Below the pieces are notes generated by a model that was given only the letters and a program-made list of their open reading frames with translations, was not told the origin of the DNA and ran no database searches. From the NCBI RefSeq assembly GCF_000213175.1, contig NW_009799179.1, positions 7,611,981 through 7,675,980 of the forward strand: a stretch of DNA of 64,000 nucleotides. The letters run 5' to 3'. The position numbers and the translations under genes were made by a program. This document shows, piece after piece, positions 10,365 through 21,881 of the stretch (its first letter is position 1; each line of letters begins with the position of its first letter). The stretch comes from Neurospora tetrasperma FGSC 2508. Taxonomy: Eukaryota; Ascomycota; Sordariomycetes; Sordariales; Sordariaceae.

Positions 10365-13300
10365 AAAGATAGCTAGACGGTTTTGAAGGACGGGAATTAA
10401 GGTTGGGTTAGCAGGTATAGGAGGATACTTAATCAGGTTGATACCCAGGGGATATGGCACATGGCGTTGTAACACCATATGATTTTGGTACGGGACTTTC
10501 ATTCATGAAACTGGGTTTGCGAAGGGCGTGGTCTCTGGCGCTCGCATGTAGACATTTATTTCCAGCCCCAGTTCATTTGATCTCGAAGTTTTTCCTGGGG
10601 TTCGTCACATGCATCATTTTCCAAGTCGGTAGAGATAGCAATCAGCTTTAACAGCAGCCCTTACACCTCCCTCCTATCACCGCCCAAAGCTCAACAAACT
10701 TCCGCTGTTCCCCATCCAGGGGTTCGTCTCAAAACAAATCCATCTTTGTGGATCGCATAAGCAGGACGCAGATCTGCTCGTGAGCACAAGTACAATTGTA
10801 CAGTTATACAGCGATTCTCAAAGGCCTAATACATAGAAGGTATTCCATCGCGGTTTCCGCAGAAGCCATCCATATGCTAATGACGTCATGCCCTATCGGC
10901 AATCGAGACGTTCCCCGCTCCTCAAACGCATTCGGGAATGCTGCCCGTAGGCGCCACGGGCAAGGGCTTCTGGGTCAGGGTCAGGGACCACTAGGGTCAA
11001 ACCCAGGAGCACCCGGACCCTGCAGCGTTCAAGGGAAAAGAAAAAGAACCAAACCCGAAACCCAGCAGCCAGGCTCCAGGGGAGAAAAACGAATGAAAGT
11101 CTCACAAAAGATGTGCGTTTGCTCTGCAACCAATCGTTCAGAAGGATCGATGAAGCTCCAGCTCCCGTCTACCGCTTCAAGTAGTCGCCCTTTCAAAAAC
11201 CAGAAGGAAAGTGGAAATCAGGCTTCAACTAACCATGAGGTCCAATTCCCGCTTGGTTCTCATTTGCTGTGTTGCTTAGGATCATCTGTGGTTCACGGAA
11301 ATAGAACGAATCTAGAGGTGCCTAACGATGGCCTCCATCAAGTCGAGCGAGTTCAAGTCTGAGATTAGCGGTCCTACAGTTATCTCAGATGCGAGATACG
11401 CGCTACTGAAAAAAAAGATCGACCAGGACTTGGGCCCCACCTCCCCGATCGCCTATCTCCTTCGTCGATATCAGCCTCTCTTTGTTATTCCCATAGGGGT
11501 CTGGAGGGTTTTTCCATTCTTTATTCTTCCTTCTTTTTCAATATGTTTTTCCAACGCGGTAATGGGCTGGCACACTACTGCAGTGCGCTCGACACAAAGC
11601 AGCCACAGTTACCACACCCCGCAGTACGCACGCACGCACGCACGCACGTTCGGCATGGTCTAATGCCAAGCTGGAACAGAAGGAAAGAAAGAGGATCAGC
11701 GGAAGATCGGCACCCAACTCCTGTCGGCCTCTCGCCGTTCCATCCGGGGAGGGGCACCAACAAGTTTTAGGGGTTGTGTCCTTGGAAAAACACGCCTGAC
11801 GGCCTCCGATCCCAGTGAGGCGATTCGCTGGTTGCAATGGTTGGCGTCGGCGATGCAAGCTTGGCAGGGATGGAAACCTGGGGTTGGAGGCTTGGAGCTA
11901 AGTGCCCTGAAGTGACACAACGCTACGCTGTGGTGTAGGGCGGCCTGGCATCACAACGACAATGACTTTGCAGTTCATGCTAGACATACCCGATTTCGGC
12001 ACAATCGGCGTGAACCCGGAATGAGAATGGTGTTATGTTTACTGCCGTGCTTGAGCAATGCAAATGTTGGAAACTGGACAATCACTGCTAAACATGATGT
12101 TTTAGCATTGGGAAATACATGGGCGCTACTCACAGCAAAATACAAACCATGAAAAAAGCACCTCTAGTAATCGCTACCCAGCGGATGCTGCCGCTGTGGA
12201 CCACAGCGACAGAGGATCATCAAGACACTGTACTCATTGTGGACACTGCAGTGACTGGCTGACTGTCCTACTGCACAACGAGGGACAACCTTCACGCGGC
12301 GAGCTCATTGACGGCGGCTGCCTTTCTAAGGTTGAGAACGAGAGACAACGAGCACGAGACGACATCAGCAGCATTCCTTTATTCTCTCGTATCCATAACC
12401 CGTGAGCACGCGCCCAGGCTACCCACTGTCGAGGAGGGATAGAAGCGACGACGAACAGATATAATAACTTCAAGGAATACGGGAACCGTTTGTTATATAG
12501 CGTACATATCACTGCGAGCCTCATTCAGATGGCGTCCCCTGCAGTAAATCATGACAATGCCGCTGTCCCTGTGAGCCATGCAACTACAACCTTCTCAAGC
12601 CTCACACTACCTAGGTAGATCCGGCTGTTTCTGGCTGTTCTTCTCCCCCGCTCCAGATTTTTGCTGAAGCCGGGTACCGTTCTCATGGTTTGGAATATAC
12701 TTGTCATGTACGCGATCATATAGTCCATGCAGACAACACAAACGGCCTGGTAGAGCATAATAGATGAGATAAATCGATAGGTGTCAAAAGGGACAACCAC
12801 TTTACGACTCACGACTGCTCGATGCTGTTGTGGTTTCCTTCTGCAAACTTGTCACAAATCGGAAGTAGGGGTGGTGGTTCCCCACAGCCAGTCGTACGAG
12901 ACTTGCAGCGATCAGCATGGTTGGGAGCAGGGAGAAGGGGGAGGAGGGGGAGAGAGCGGGAAGATTGATTGTGTTCCATTCCCACTTGGCAGAGCGTCGG
13001 GTCATGGTGAGTGGTGTACAAGAATTGGATAACTCCAGTCTCGAATGGGACCCCCGAAGTCTGAAAAGTCCTTTCTTATCCTTCCAAGTTGTTGTGGTGG
13101 CAGAACTAACTATCACCATCGGATTAGTAGCCGTTTTCCATACATAATTCACCTTCAACCAGATTCAGCTTGCAGTTAACAGACAGCACCTGCGAACTCT
13201 TTGGTCAACGAACCGTTAGCTTACGCGTTTAGCAAACTTGAGCCAAGTTTGCGAATGAAGACGTGTTTTTGAAGACTCGGTGTCTCGGAGATCGGTTCCC

Positions 13301-15308
13301 GAACGTCAGCGGGCTCTTTGTTTCTCGACTCCTTTCCACGCGGGCAGGCGGGCAGACGAGCAGGTTGAATGACTTGTGAGGTGGACCAACGGGAGTTCAT
13401 AAGGATAATTGAGGTCTTGGTCAGGCACTGAAAAGTGCTTATGGTCAACAATCCCAGTCATCAGATCAGACCCCTTTTTCTCGCCCATCTGAGATAAGAA
13501 GCAGACCTTGGCGGGAGAATGTTTGCAGACAAGGGACTGTGTGTGTGATAATCCAGAGAAGTTGGAAATCCAGGGTTCAGATAAAAGGGAAGCTTCGAGT
13601 AGCGGTTGTTACAGGTGTATCATCTTGGATTCAAGCGGATCGTTCCCGCTTAATGAGGGACATCGATATTGCCATTCTCGGTTCAGTTCGTGAGATTCGC
13701 ACTCTTTTTGTCCACTCAGGACGCCAAGTCGTCCAGTTCAGTGGAGATGCCCCCTTCTCTCCTTCCTTGCAGTGGCTCTCAAAGAAGATCGAACCTCGAA
13801 GTAACAGGATGAAAAAAAGGCAATCAGTCCGCAAGGATTAGGGAGGTTCCAATTCCACATGATTGACATTGACCAGTGGACGTATATCGGTTGGTGGGCT
13901 GTCCTCAGGTGGAAGTTATCAGGGTGATCCTCCCAAAAGTTCAGTGTTTGTCATCCCGCCTCCACCGATTTGGATCTTTTACAAGAACAACACAAAAACC
14001 TCCACCGTCTCATCTGGCTGCCCAACGGCTTTCGCCTTCTTTCTCATCTTCGCTTTGACCTACGGCAGACAATAAATCGTTCAAAGAACACGTTCGCATT
14101 ACTTTTGTCGTCGCCTCCGCAAACCAGATCATCGGTCTGTCTGTTCTCGTCTTACCACAGGGCATGCAGCAACCTTCATCAGCGCTATCTGAAAGGCCCT
14201 GGTGGTGGCTGTCAGGCCTGTGGCAGCTTCGTACAGTTGACGAGCTTGATCCCGCCGAAGGCTACGTTGCGGCAGTTCACGATACCCTCTAGCACGCCGA
14301 GGCACATTTTCCAGCGACCATCTTCACTGGCTTCACAATATCTGTCAGCGCTCAAGACCCCCTGAAACCCAAGTTCGCCATTCCGCCTTTGCCGGACCTT
14401 CTTTTGCAGCTACCGCGCAGGTTACAAAGGAAGCATCAACTGAGGTGGTAACCGCCCCGACGGAGAGAAGGAAAACAACCTGCAAAACAACAGTACACCA
14501 AGCATTGCAACCCGTGCAGATTTAAGCGCTGGGATTTCGCCATCACGCCTAACTTCTACCGACCAACATTTACAGGACAGTTGACACAAGAAAAGAGATC
14601 AGCTGGCAAACGGAAAGCTTACACCTGACTGCCTTATCTCGACCTTCTTCGCCATTGCGCCGAGACTTGCAAACACCACATTGCGCAACAGCTGGTCCAA
14701 GCTTGCAGTACCTCGCAACCTTACTCCGTTGTGGCATACAAGATACTGGCGGCCGTTATTTTGCCATTCTTCTACAAAGCCTTTTGCAGGCCTTGTCTGC
14801 TTATTCAGCTGTCATTGTATGCGCTGTTTGATGACTGGTACGTTCGCATAACCCTTACATTGGCTTCAGCGATATTTCGTCATCCAGAGGAACCGAGGTG
14901 GTATCCAAGAGAGATAGGTTGCTATCTTGATGCTATCATCCACAGGTGCAGCTTTTGTGATGTTCAACACGTATGCCCGATCAGGCCAAAAGAGCCCTAG
15001 CATTATCTGCCAGCTGGATCACTGGCCCTATATCTTTTAGTTCCGATCAGCTTACTGACATAACAGAAGAAGATAAGGTACCTAGTCCATCTTATACAAA
15101 AACACGGCAAGTAAACATCAAGGTCCACGAACATTTCCAGCACTTCTCAAGACTCCCATACGATTGATCCCTGGACACCTTCGTCGAGCCGAGCAAAACA
15201 TCTTTGCAACATCAAATCGGCATAAAGCACACGAGCTGCCATAAGCCTACTCCAACCTCGAACACATCCCTTACACCCAAACAGCACCATAATCGCTGTT
15301 TTACCGCA
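10365..15308. other. 5-kb gene-poor region, probably including a long 5' leader
   Basis: No gene can be supported. A (GCAC)n microsatellite lies at 11626-11648. An open frame at 11328-11663 starts with protein-like sequence but becomes low-complexity. From about 13.9 kb to 15.3 kb the plus strand is pyrimidine-rich, with several short upstream ATGs, consistent with a long promoter or leader for the following gene. Confidence 0.45.
11626..11648. repeat. (GCAC)n microsatellite
   Basis: About six tandem ACGC units. Confidence 0.9.
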
Positions 15309-17178
15309 ATGTCAACTCTTGGGAGCTCGTTGAAACGTTCATTCACCCCGTCACAAATAATGCGGCCCAACATGCCTCGGAGAACGTTGTCTGGTTCCTC
15401 ACACGGTTCCTGCCCGTCTCCTAGCCCCTTATCAGACGAGCAGTTCGCCTTCTCCGCGGGTAACACGCCCGTGCGGGAGATCCCGCCCTCATATGTGGCG
15501 TCTGCTGGCAGAGATGCCCTTCTTTTCGGTACCAGAGGTAAGTTCGTTTTGTTCTGGAATTTTTCCATCATTTCCTCCGATCCCTCCATGCATTTCCCCG
15601 AGGTTAGCGACGAAAACGATGCTGCTCCAATGATGTTGCGAGAGTTCCACTCCATGCCTTGTTTTCCACTGGTCAGGTGGGCTGTTTTGGGGTCCTGAAT
15701 CATGTCGTCAGTCGTCACGGTGCGTTTAGGCTTCATGTTCAGCGCTGGCTCGATGTCCCTAGTGGGATCGACATGGGGGTGTCAGCTGGGAATCTGAAAT
15801 CTTCCATGTTCCTCAAGTTCACGATGCCCGCGACACTGCAAGGCCATTGGGCGCGACGTTAGTAGCTCTTCTGCCCTGGAAGTCCCTGCATGACCCTCGC
15901 TTTAGCAAATGCCCTGGCATCAGCGCACGACTCACAAATGTTTGGTTATTTCCCAATGCGGAAATATGGTACGATGGGATAAGTGCGATTGTGCTCGATA
16001 CATGCACTGTTAAGCCATGTAATTTTTGCGTCATAGCGGAGGTCGCGAGAATGGATGCCGAGATGGTCCATGTCATTAGGGTTCATTGAGCTAACATAAT
16101 ATCCTCCCTAGAAGTCAACAGTAAATCTCAAACCACCACCTTTGTGTCAGAGTCCAAGAATGCATCCAAGGTCGTAACTCGAAGCAAACCTATCGCAATT
16201 GAACTACCACCCACCAGGAGACTTAGTACCGCTCCTGTTGAAACACCGCCGTCACCCCTCTCTGCTCGAGGGGACATTCAAGGGTATGTCTGTCTTGTCA
16301 AGACGTCTCTGTTTTCTTTCCGCTGCACTTCGCACATAGCAAATACCTGCTGACACCACTGCAGGGGATACTTCCCTCACCACGAGGACCCAGCTACCCG
16401 AGTTCATCGACCTCACCCATTCTTCACTCTTGATCCAAGCAAGGCACGCCATCAAGCCTTACACAAGGCGGCCGAAACTACACACTTTTCTGTTCCCCTC
16501 ACTGATTCTCGAGTACGGACAATGGCAAACGATCTGTCTCACTCTCACTTGGGCTCCTCAGTTGGTGCCACTGGGTCAACTGGCCTGCATACGCCGGTGT
16601 CTTCCTATATGCCGTCTGGAGTTCACGACAACATTGCGCTTCCGATGGGAAAGTACTACCCGACGAACTACGAGAACCGGATGGCCAGCAACTCAAACCA
16701 GTACAAGAGGCCCTCAGCAAGAGCGGATGCCGCAGGAGTTGCTCACTCCGAACCCCAGCTGAAATACCGCCGAGAGAACAGCCGCCTACGCACAGGTTCC
16801 GAGGCTAAGCGCCTAGTCGAACAGTATCAGAGAGATATGGTGGCCCAGGCATCAATGGCGCTTTTCTCCAACGCCTCCAGTATGTCACCGTCGACTAGGA
16901 TGTCTGACAACGCGGCGTTGAAGAACATCCAACTAGGGGCTACAATGCTCAAGACGCACAAGCCCCTGTCTCCCAGGCTTGTGCCACTGGGAAGCCCTGG
17001 ACCTGTTACGCCGATGGAGTTGGACGGCAATGGAGACGGCTACTTGAGCAGGGGACGAGCCGCTGTGGTGATGGATGCCGGATCACAGAACGCGGACATC
17101 GCCAGGGTCATCAGAGTGGAGGAGAGACAACGAATAGAGGCCAAGTCGCCTGGCTGGGACATGAAGTCATCATTCTAA
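15309..17178 (+). CDS. unrecognised, mostly disordered protein (404 aa)
   Basis: Three exons join in frame: 15309-15537 (donor GTAAGT), 16112-16283 (acceptor CCCTAG with branch CTAAC at 16091; donor GTATGT) and 16365-17178 (acceptor CTGCAG, branch GCTGAC), giving 404 aa. I do not recognise the family. Visible features: a basic, Ser/Pro-rich N-terminus (FTPSQIMRPNMPRRTL), a conserved-looking block REIPPSYVASAGRDALLFG just before the first intron, SP/TP sites (ETPPSPLS, LSPRLVPLGSPGPVTPMEL) that would suit proline-directed kinases, and a C-terminal charged stretch around EERQRIEAKSPG. The helix-prone segment SEAKRLVEQYQRDMVAQASMAL is the only structured-looking part. Intron 1 is 574 nt, long for this genome, so an unseen exon is possible. 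The long upstream leader and SP/TP sites suggest a regulatory protein, but that is only inference. Confidence 0.7.
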
Positions 17179-19323
17179 GGTGGACCGTGGCTGGTGATGG
17201 GCTTAGTTGGGTCATCAGTCGTTGAATCGTCAATGTGGATGCACTCATGGGCAGTGAAGCGATTATTTTCAGGAAATTGGTTTTCTTTTGTTTCTATCAT
17301 CCACGTTATCCAAATGGTGCATGAACATGGCATGGAAAGGAGGGCTCAGGCTACAGGTTATAGGCTGCATCATCCCTCCTTTTTGTCTGTTGGAGGACAT
17401 GTGTTATTGATACCCCGTTCAATTTTTTTCAATTCAAAAGCGTATGCACACACTTGGGGAACAGGGGAATCTTATAGAGGAGGAATTTGAGGCCCACAAG
17501 ACAAAAGGGAGTATCCATTCGAGAAAGGATAAGGTTCGAACCTGGCGTCGATTTTTTTTTTCCTTTTTTGTTCTGAGTATTTGGATCCGAATTGCAACTT
17601 GCAAGAGGTTCTGAACGGGGTACTGGAGGGCTTGTATACAGCATTTGAAATTGTTTGAATTTTCGTATCCGTTCGTACATCACTCATCAACTGTTTACAC
17701 CAAAAAAAGCATCCGGGGTTGGAATGTGCGGCGGATGTTGTGTGTGATATAAGAGACGTAGGAGCGGCATATACTTACATCCCACATAAACGAATTGAAC
17801 GTTGCTCTCGTCTAGTCTGGCTGGGCTGGGAGCCTGGGACCAGCGGTTACTCAATGGAGATGGAGGAGTATATCGGATAAAAACAACGCACATATACCTC
17901 TATAGACAAATGGCTATGGTTGGGCATACAGCGGCAACTGGTTATTAGGTCTATGACTTGAGATGGCAGAAGGAGATTATTTGATCGAGGGATGTGATCC
18001 AGTTAAAATTGGGAGCATGGCATCACCTACTTACACTGATAATGAAGCTGGGCACACAGCGTGATTGCGAGTTGGGTTTTGACTGTGGTGATTGTTTTGC
18101 TTTGCCGAGTATTTTATTCCCAGACGCTTTACTTTGCATGTGTGTCACATCGATCTCTGACCAAACAGAAAATTCTTTAAGGCTTCTTCGATCAAGCAAG
18201 CCCCTGTGCTGAATCTCTCGTTCGCTAGGTAGGTATGTAGTTGATATATATTCTCCGAGACCCCCTCCTGCCCCTTTGGTTACGTAAGTAGTGAACGTTG
18301 ATTTTGTGAAAGTTTGAATAAGTACAGTAGGAATGTAGGAATGTAAAGAGACACCGACCTGCTTCCAAGGGGGTTTCTATACAGAGAGGTTTCTCGGACA
18401 AGACGGAATATCTCTCAAATCATTTTTCCCTTCGCTATCACGTTACAGTAGGTATTTAGCTATCCTTCATGATGCATGGTAGTTGGTGTTCATTGGATCG
18501 AGGGTGTTTTGAACTTTTGTTGTCAATCCTTGGTTGTTCAAACTCTCTGTCTGGTGGACAACTTTGATGGTTTACAAGTCAACTCTGGTTTACCCGGCTC
18601 TTGGCCAAAGAACTCAGTCACACCCATCAATGTTTTGTTTTTGTGGCACCTTGAACTTGTCTTGACAGATATAGCCGAGGTGCATATATGATTGAAGAAT
18701 TCGATAGCACAATGGTTCCGGATACTTGTGTCATATATGGATGTATATATATATATATCAGTGATCTTGGATCAGCGAGAAGAGCAGAAGACCAGCAAAC
18801 ACTCGAGACAGCACGGCATGAATCAAGATGGGTTCTAGTTTTTAGGGATCATATTTCTAGCCGCCTAATTCGTTTCCCACATGACTAATTAATTTGGAAG
18901 GAAAGAGAAAAATCATAAAGCATAAAGCAACTGGCTGGCTTGGTATAATGATACAATAAATAGGTCCACACTGCTAAAGACGTCGGTGGCCTTGTGACAG
19001 CAATAAGTTTACATGGGAACGAAACATAGCACAGACATGACGACCAGTGGACGCTGTGTTTCTCCACCTCAAAATGTCTCTCTGTCTTTGTGTGCGTGCA
19101 TGTCGATCAACCCTCATCGACTTCCCATCATTTCATTCGGTTTCTCAACGTCCGCGTACCAACCCCGCCCGTTTCAACACACATCAAACCATACTCGGTG
19201 AGGAGTTCCAATGTTGAGCCATCAAAGGGCCTGTTGTGAATGAACGGGCAACGGAAAACCCCTCATCACCATCACTCATTCGTCCCACAACTCGAGCCAA
19301 CATCCACAAAAACCCAAGAGATC
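17179..19323. other. intergenic, convergent 3' flanks
   Basis: About 2.1 kb between two genes that face each other. AT-richer than the coding DNA, with a short (TA)n at 18744-18757. No supported gene. Confidence 0.5.
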
Positions 19324-20644
19324 TTACTCCACCTTGGTAGGGATCTTGATTTGGGACCGCTTACGGTCGGGGAAGGGAACACCGTACCTCCAACCAACAG
19401 CGTTACGGTCCCTGCCGTCGTGGCCCACATTCTCTGCGTTGAACTCCTGGAAGCGGAACTCGAACCTATCCGTCTTGACACGCGTGATTGCATCCTCAAT
19501 CGCCTGGCGACGCTTAGCTTCGCGCTCGGCGATCTTGGCCTCGCTCGCCGCCGTCGCGTTGAGGAACTTGCGGTTCGCCTCTTGCAGGGGCACCTCCTTC
19601 AGCAAGTCCTTCTGGAACTCGATGAGCTCGGGAACGCGCAGCTTCTTGTCCACGGGCAGGATGTGGTCACCAAACGCCTTGGCGGCGTCCTCGCGCGTGA
19701 ACTCGCGCGATTCCGAAACGGGCACGAACAGCTGCTGAGTGGTGTAGCTGTGCACATGCACGTCGTTGATAGACTCATGGGGCTTCTGGTCCGGGCCGCC
19801 GAGGACGGTTTGGGGTAGCATCTTCATCACGGCGCGGGCATACGGACGGGCCAGGGGCTTATACTATTTGAGTGAAAAACACGGACCGGATTAGCCAAAC
19901 ATGTTTTTTGACCAGACGATGAATTTGTTGAAATTGAGGTGAGAGGGGTTGCTTCGCTCAGTTGAAAAAAGGCTTTGTAACCATGAGGTATGTCTTCAAG
20001 ACTAATCGAATTTTCTTGTAGTTCATCATATGAAGCAAGGTCGCCGCCGCCGCCGGCCGGTTGGGCAATCGGGAGGGGACGGAGACAGGACGGGGTGTAA
20101 CATCGTAGCAATGAGAAGAAAATGATGATGAGCTTACCTCCTTGATCCAGCGCTTCTCGATCTCCTTCAACCTGATCACGGCCGCAACCCGCCGCACGTC
20201 GACGTTGTACTTGGCCGACACGGCCTTGATAGGCAGACCTTTCTCCATGACATCCTGGTAGATGATCTCGCGTGAGCCCTCGGAAAGGACGGGCTGACTC
20301 TTGAAGTAAGGGTTGTTCGGAAAGGGCACGGCAAGACCGTCTTTGCCTTGGCCACCAAGGAGGTTTGGTCCCTGCCTGGTGTGCTCCTTGTATGCGCTTC
20401 CCTTCTTATCCAACCAAGAGAACATCTTCTGGCGACGGACGGACTGGAGGTGCGCCGGCGCGGTCGTGGAGAACGACGAGCATTGCTGCTGATGTGTTGT
20501 TGGTTGGGAGGACTGAGGGGAGCTAGATGAGCACGAGGAGGCCCATGTCGGCAACCTGGAAGCTGTACACCTGCTGCTGCTACCGCTGCAGGCGCTGCTC
20601 TGGAGGAGGAGAGAGGAGGGAGCGTTGGGTATCCGCGGTGGCAT
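19324..20644 (-). CDS. bot1: mitochondrial small-subunit ribosomal protein mS45 (Bot1/Mrps35 family)
   Basis: Component of the mitochondrial small ribosomal subunit, needed for mitochondrial translation; family PF12298 (fission-yeast Bot1, budding-yeast Mrps35) from memory. Exons are 20644-20138 (169 codons, donor GTAAGC) and 19863-19324 (acceptor AAATAG), 348 aa. The first 60 or so residues are Ser/Arg-rich and lack acidic residues, as in a mitochondrial presequence. The family core follows: MFSWLDKKGSAYKEHTRQGPN, PFPNNPYFKSQPVLSE, a helix-turn-helix-like block YQDVMEKGLPIKAVSAKYNV, then VDVRRVAAVIRLKEIEKRW. The junction reads IKE-YKPLARPYARAVMKMLP, which restores the conserved P-L-A-x-P-Y-A-x-A-V run and confirms the splice. 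The C-terminal half is charged and Arg/Lys-rich, ending in KRSQIKIPTKVE, as expected for an rRNA-contacting protein. Intron length is 274 nt. Confidence 0.88.
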
Positions 20645-21881
20645 ATTGGAGAATGTGTGGGAGGTGAGGAGGGTTGGGTGGGAGGAAACAAGAGGTTTGT
20701 TGTCCCCAGTGAGGGAAAGCGGGAAATTTTTCGGCAAAGGTGGATTCAATTGCGCTGGACTCGTCCCATTCGGTCGATGGCAAGCTCCGGCAGAGCCTGG
20801 CCCACCCCATCCCCTCTCTGAGCTTGACCAGCCAATGGGCCGGCGCAATTCCTGGTTCCATCCGATGCGTTGCGGGTCTTGCGCGATTCACGCTTACTGC
20901 TCTCACCCCGAGCTAGCATAGGGTTAGGGTCGGTCATTGCCTCGGATGTCCCTTCGTCAGTTGTCTTAAGAATCAACGTCAGATACGGCTTCATCAATAC
21001 TCGTCACGACAACATACTATCATGTAAACCTTGAAGATTGCGCATCCTTACAGAAAGAACGGAGGCAATATTAGATCTGGTATCGGCGACTTACTCACAC
21101 ACACAGTGTACTTTTTTTTTGCAACTCAAGTGCATGTCTTTACTCTCAACTCTTGTCTTCGATTTTCGACCACGTTGTTTCTGCTCCAATCCTGAGCTGC
21201 GCAGACAAACGTCCGCTCACTTAATAGGCAGCTGATATATGTAGCTCGTGAGTCTGTGTACATTACTTCTTCTTTTGTTCATATCGCCAACAAAAAGAAA
21301 TGGTGGTGTTTGGTGACCAACAGGATGGTCCCGTTGTAGAAGAGGAGAAAAGAAATATTGCAAAAAAGCCAACACTAGGTAACTTCGCGAACCTGATCCG
21401 CTGTGACGCCTCGTATGCATGCCTCGTGTACTTCACGCTAACCCCCTAATTTTGAAAACAAAAGTAAACAGGACAGGTAAAGATCAGGAGATGTGGACCA
21501 CGGTACGGTCCTAAATCTGTACGATTGCTGAACTGGAACTTCCATCTCCTCAGTGGTACTTTACTTGATCCCTTTTTGCATCTCAACCAAGAACCGATGG
21601 TCCGAATGATCTGGCCTCCAGTCCCTTGGTTAGGATGACCGATCAAAAACGAATATTATCGTCATGTTGCATCGTTGTGTACCAGCCACTGATAAAGCCT
21701 GGACGCTCATCATCGTCCATTTGGTGATCGAAGTCGTTTCCCACCAAAAATTCCATCTTGTAGAACGGAACAATAATCCAGAAGAGAAGATAAGAGACCG
21801 CCAGGTGAAGGGTATATGATACGACCAACCAAAGCTAAAATGCAGAGTGATGTACGCCAGTCAGAGTCAGCGCCGAACATC
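20645..21881. other. mS45 promoter and rrg-1 3' flank
   Basis: Both neighbours are on the minus strand, so this holds the upstream region of the mS45 gene and the 3' UTR of the response-regulator gene. No supported coding sequence. Confidence 0.5.

Noticed and set aside
17545-17570. GGTTCGAACC followed by a T-run, resembling a tRNA B-box and Pol III terminator
   Set aside because: No A-box or foldable tRNA upstream on either strand; the string is a palindrome by itself.
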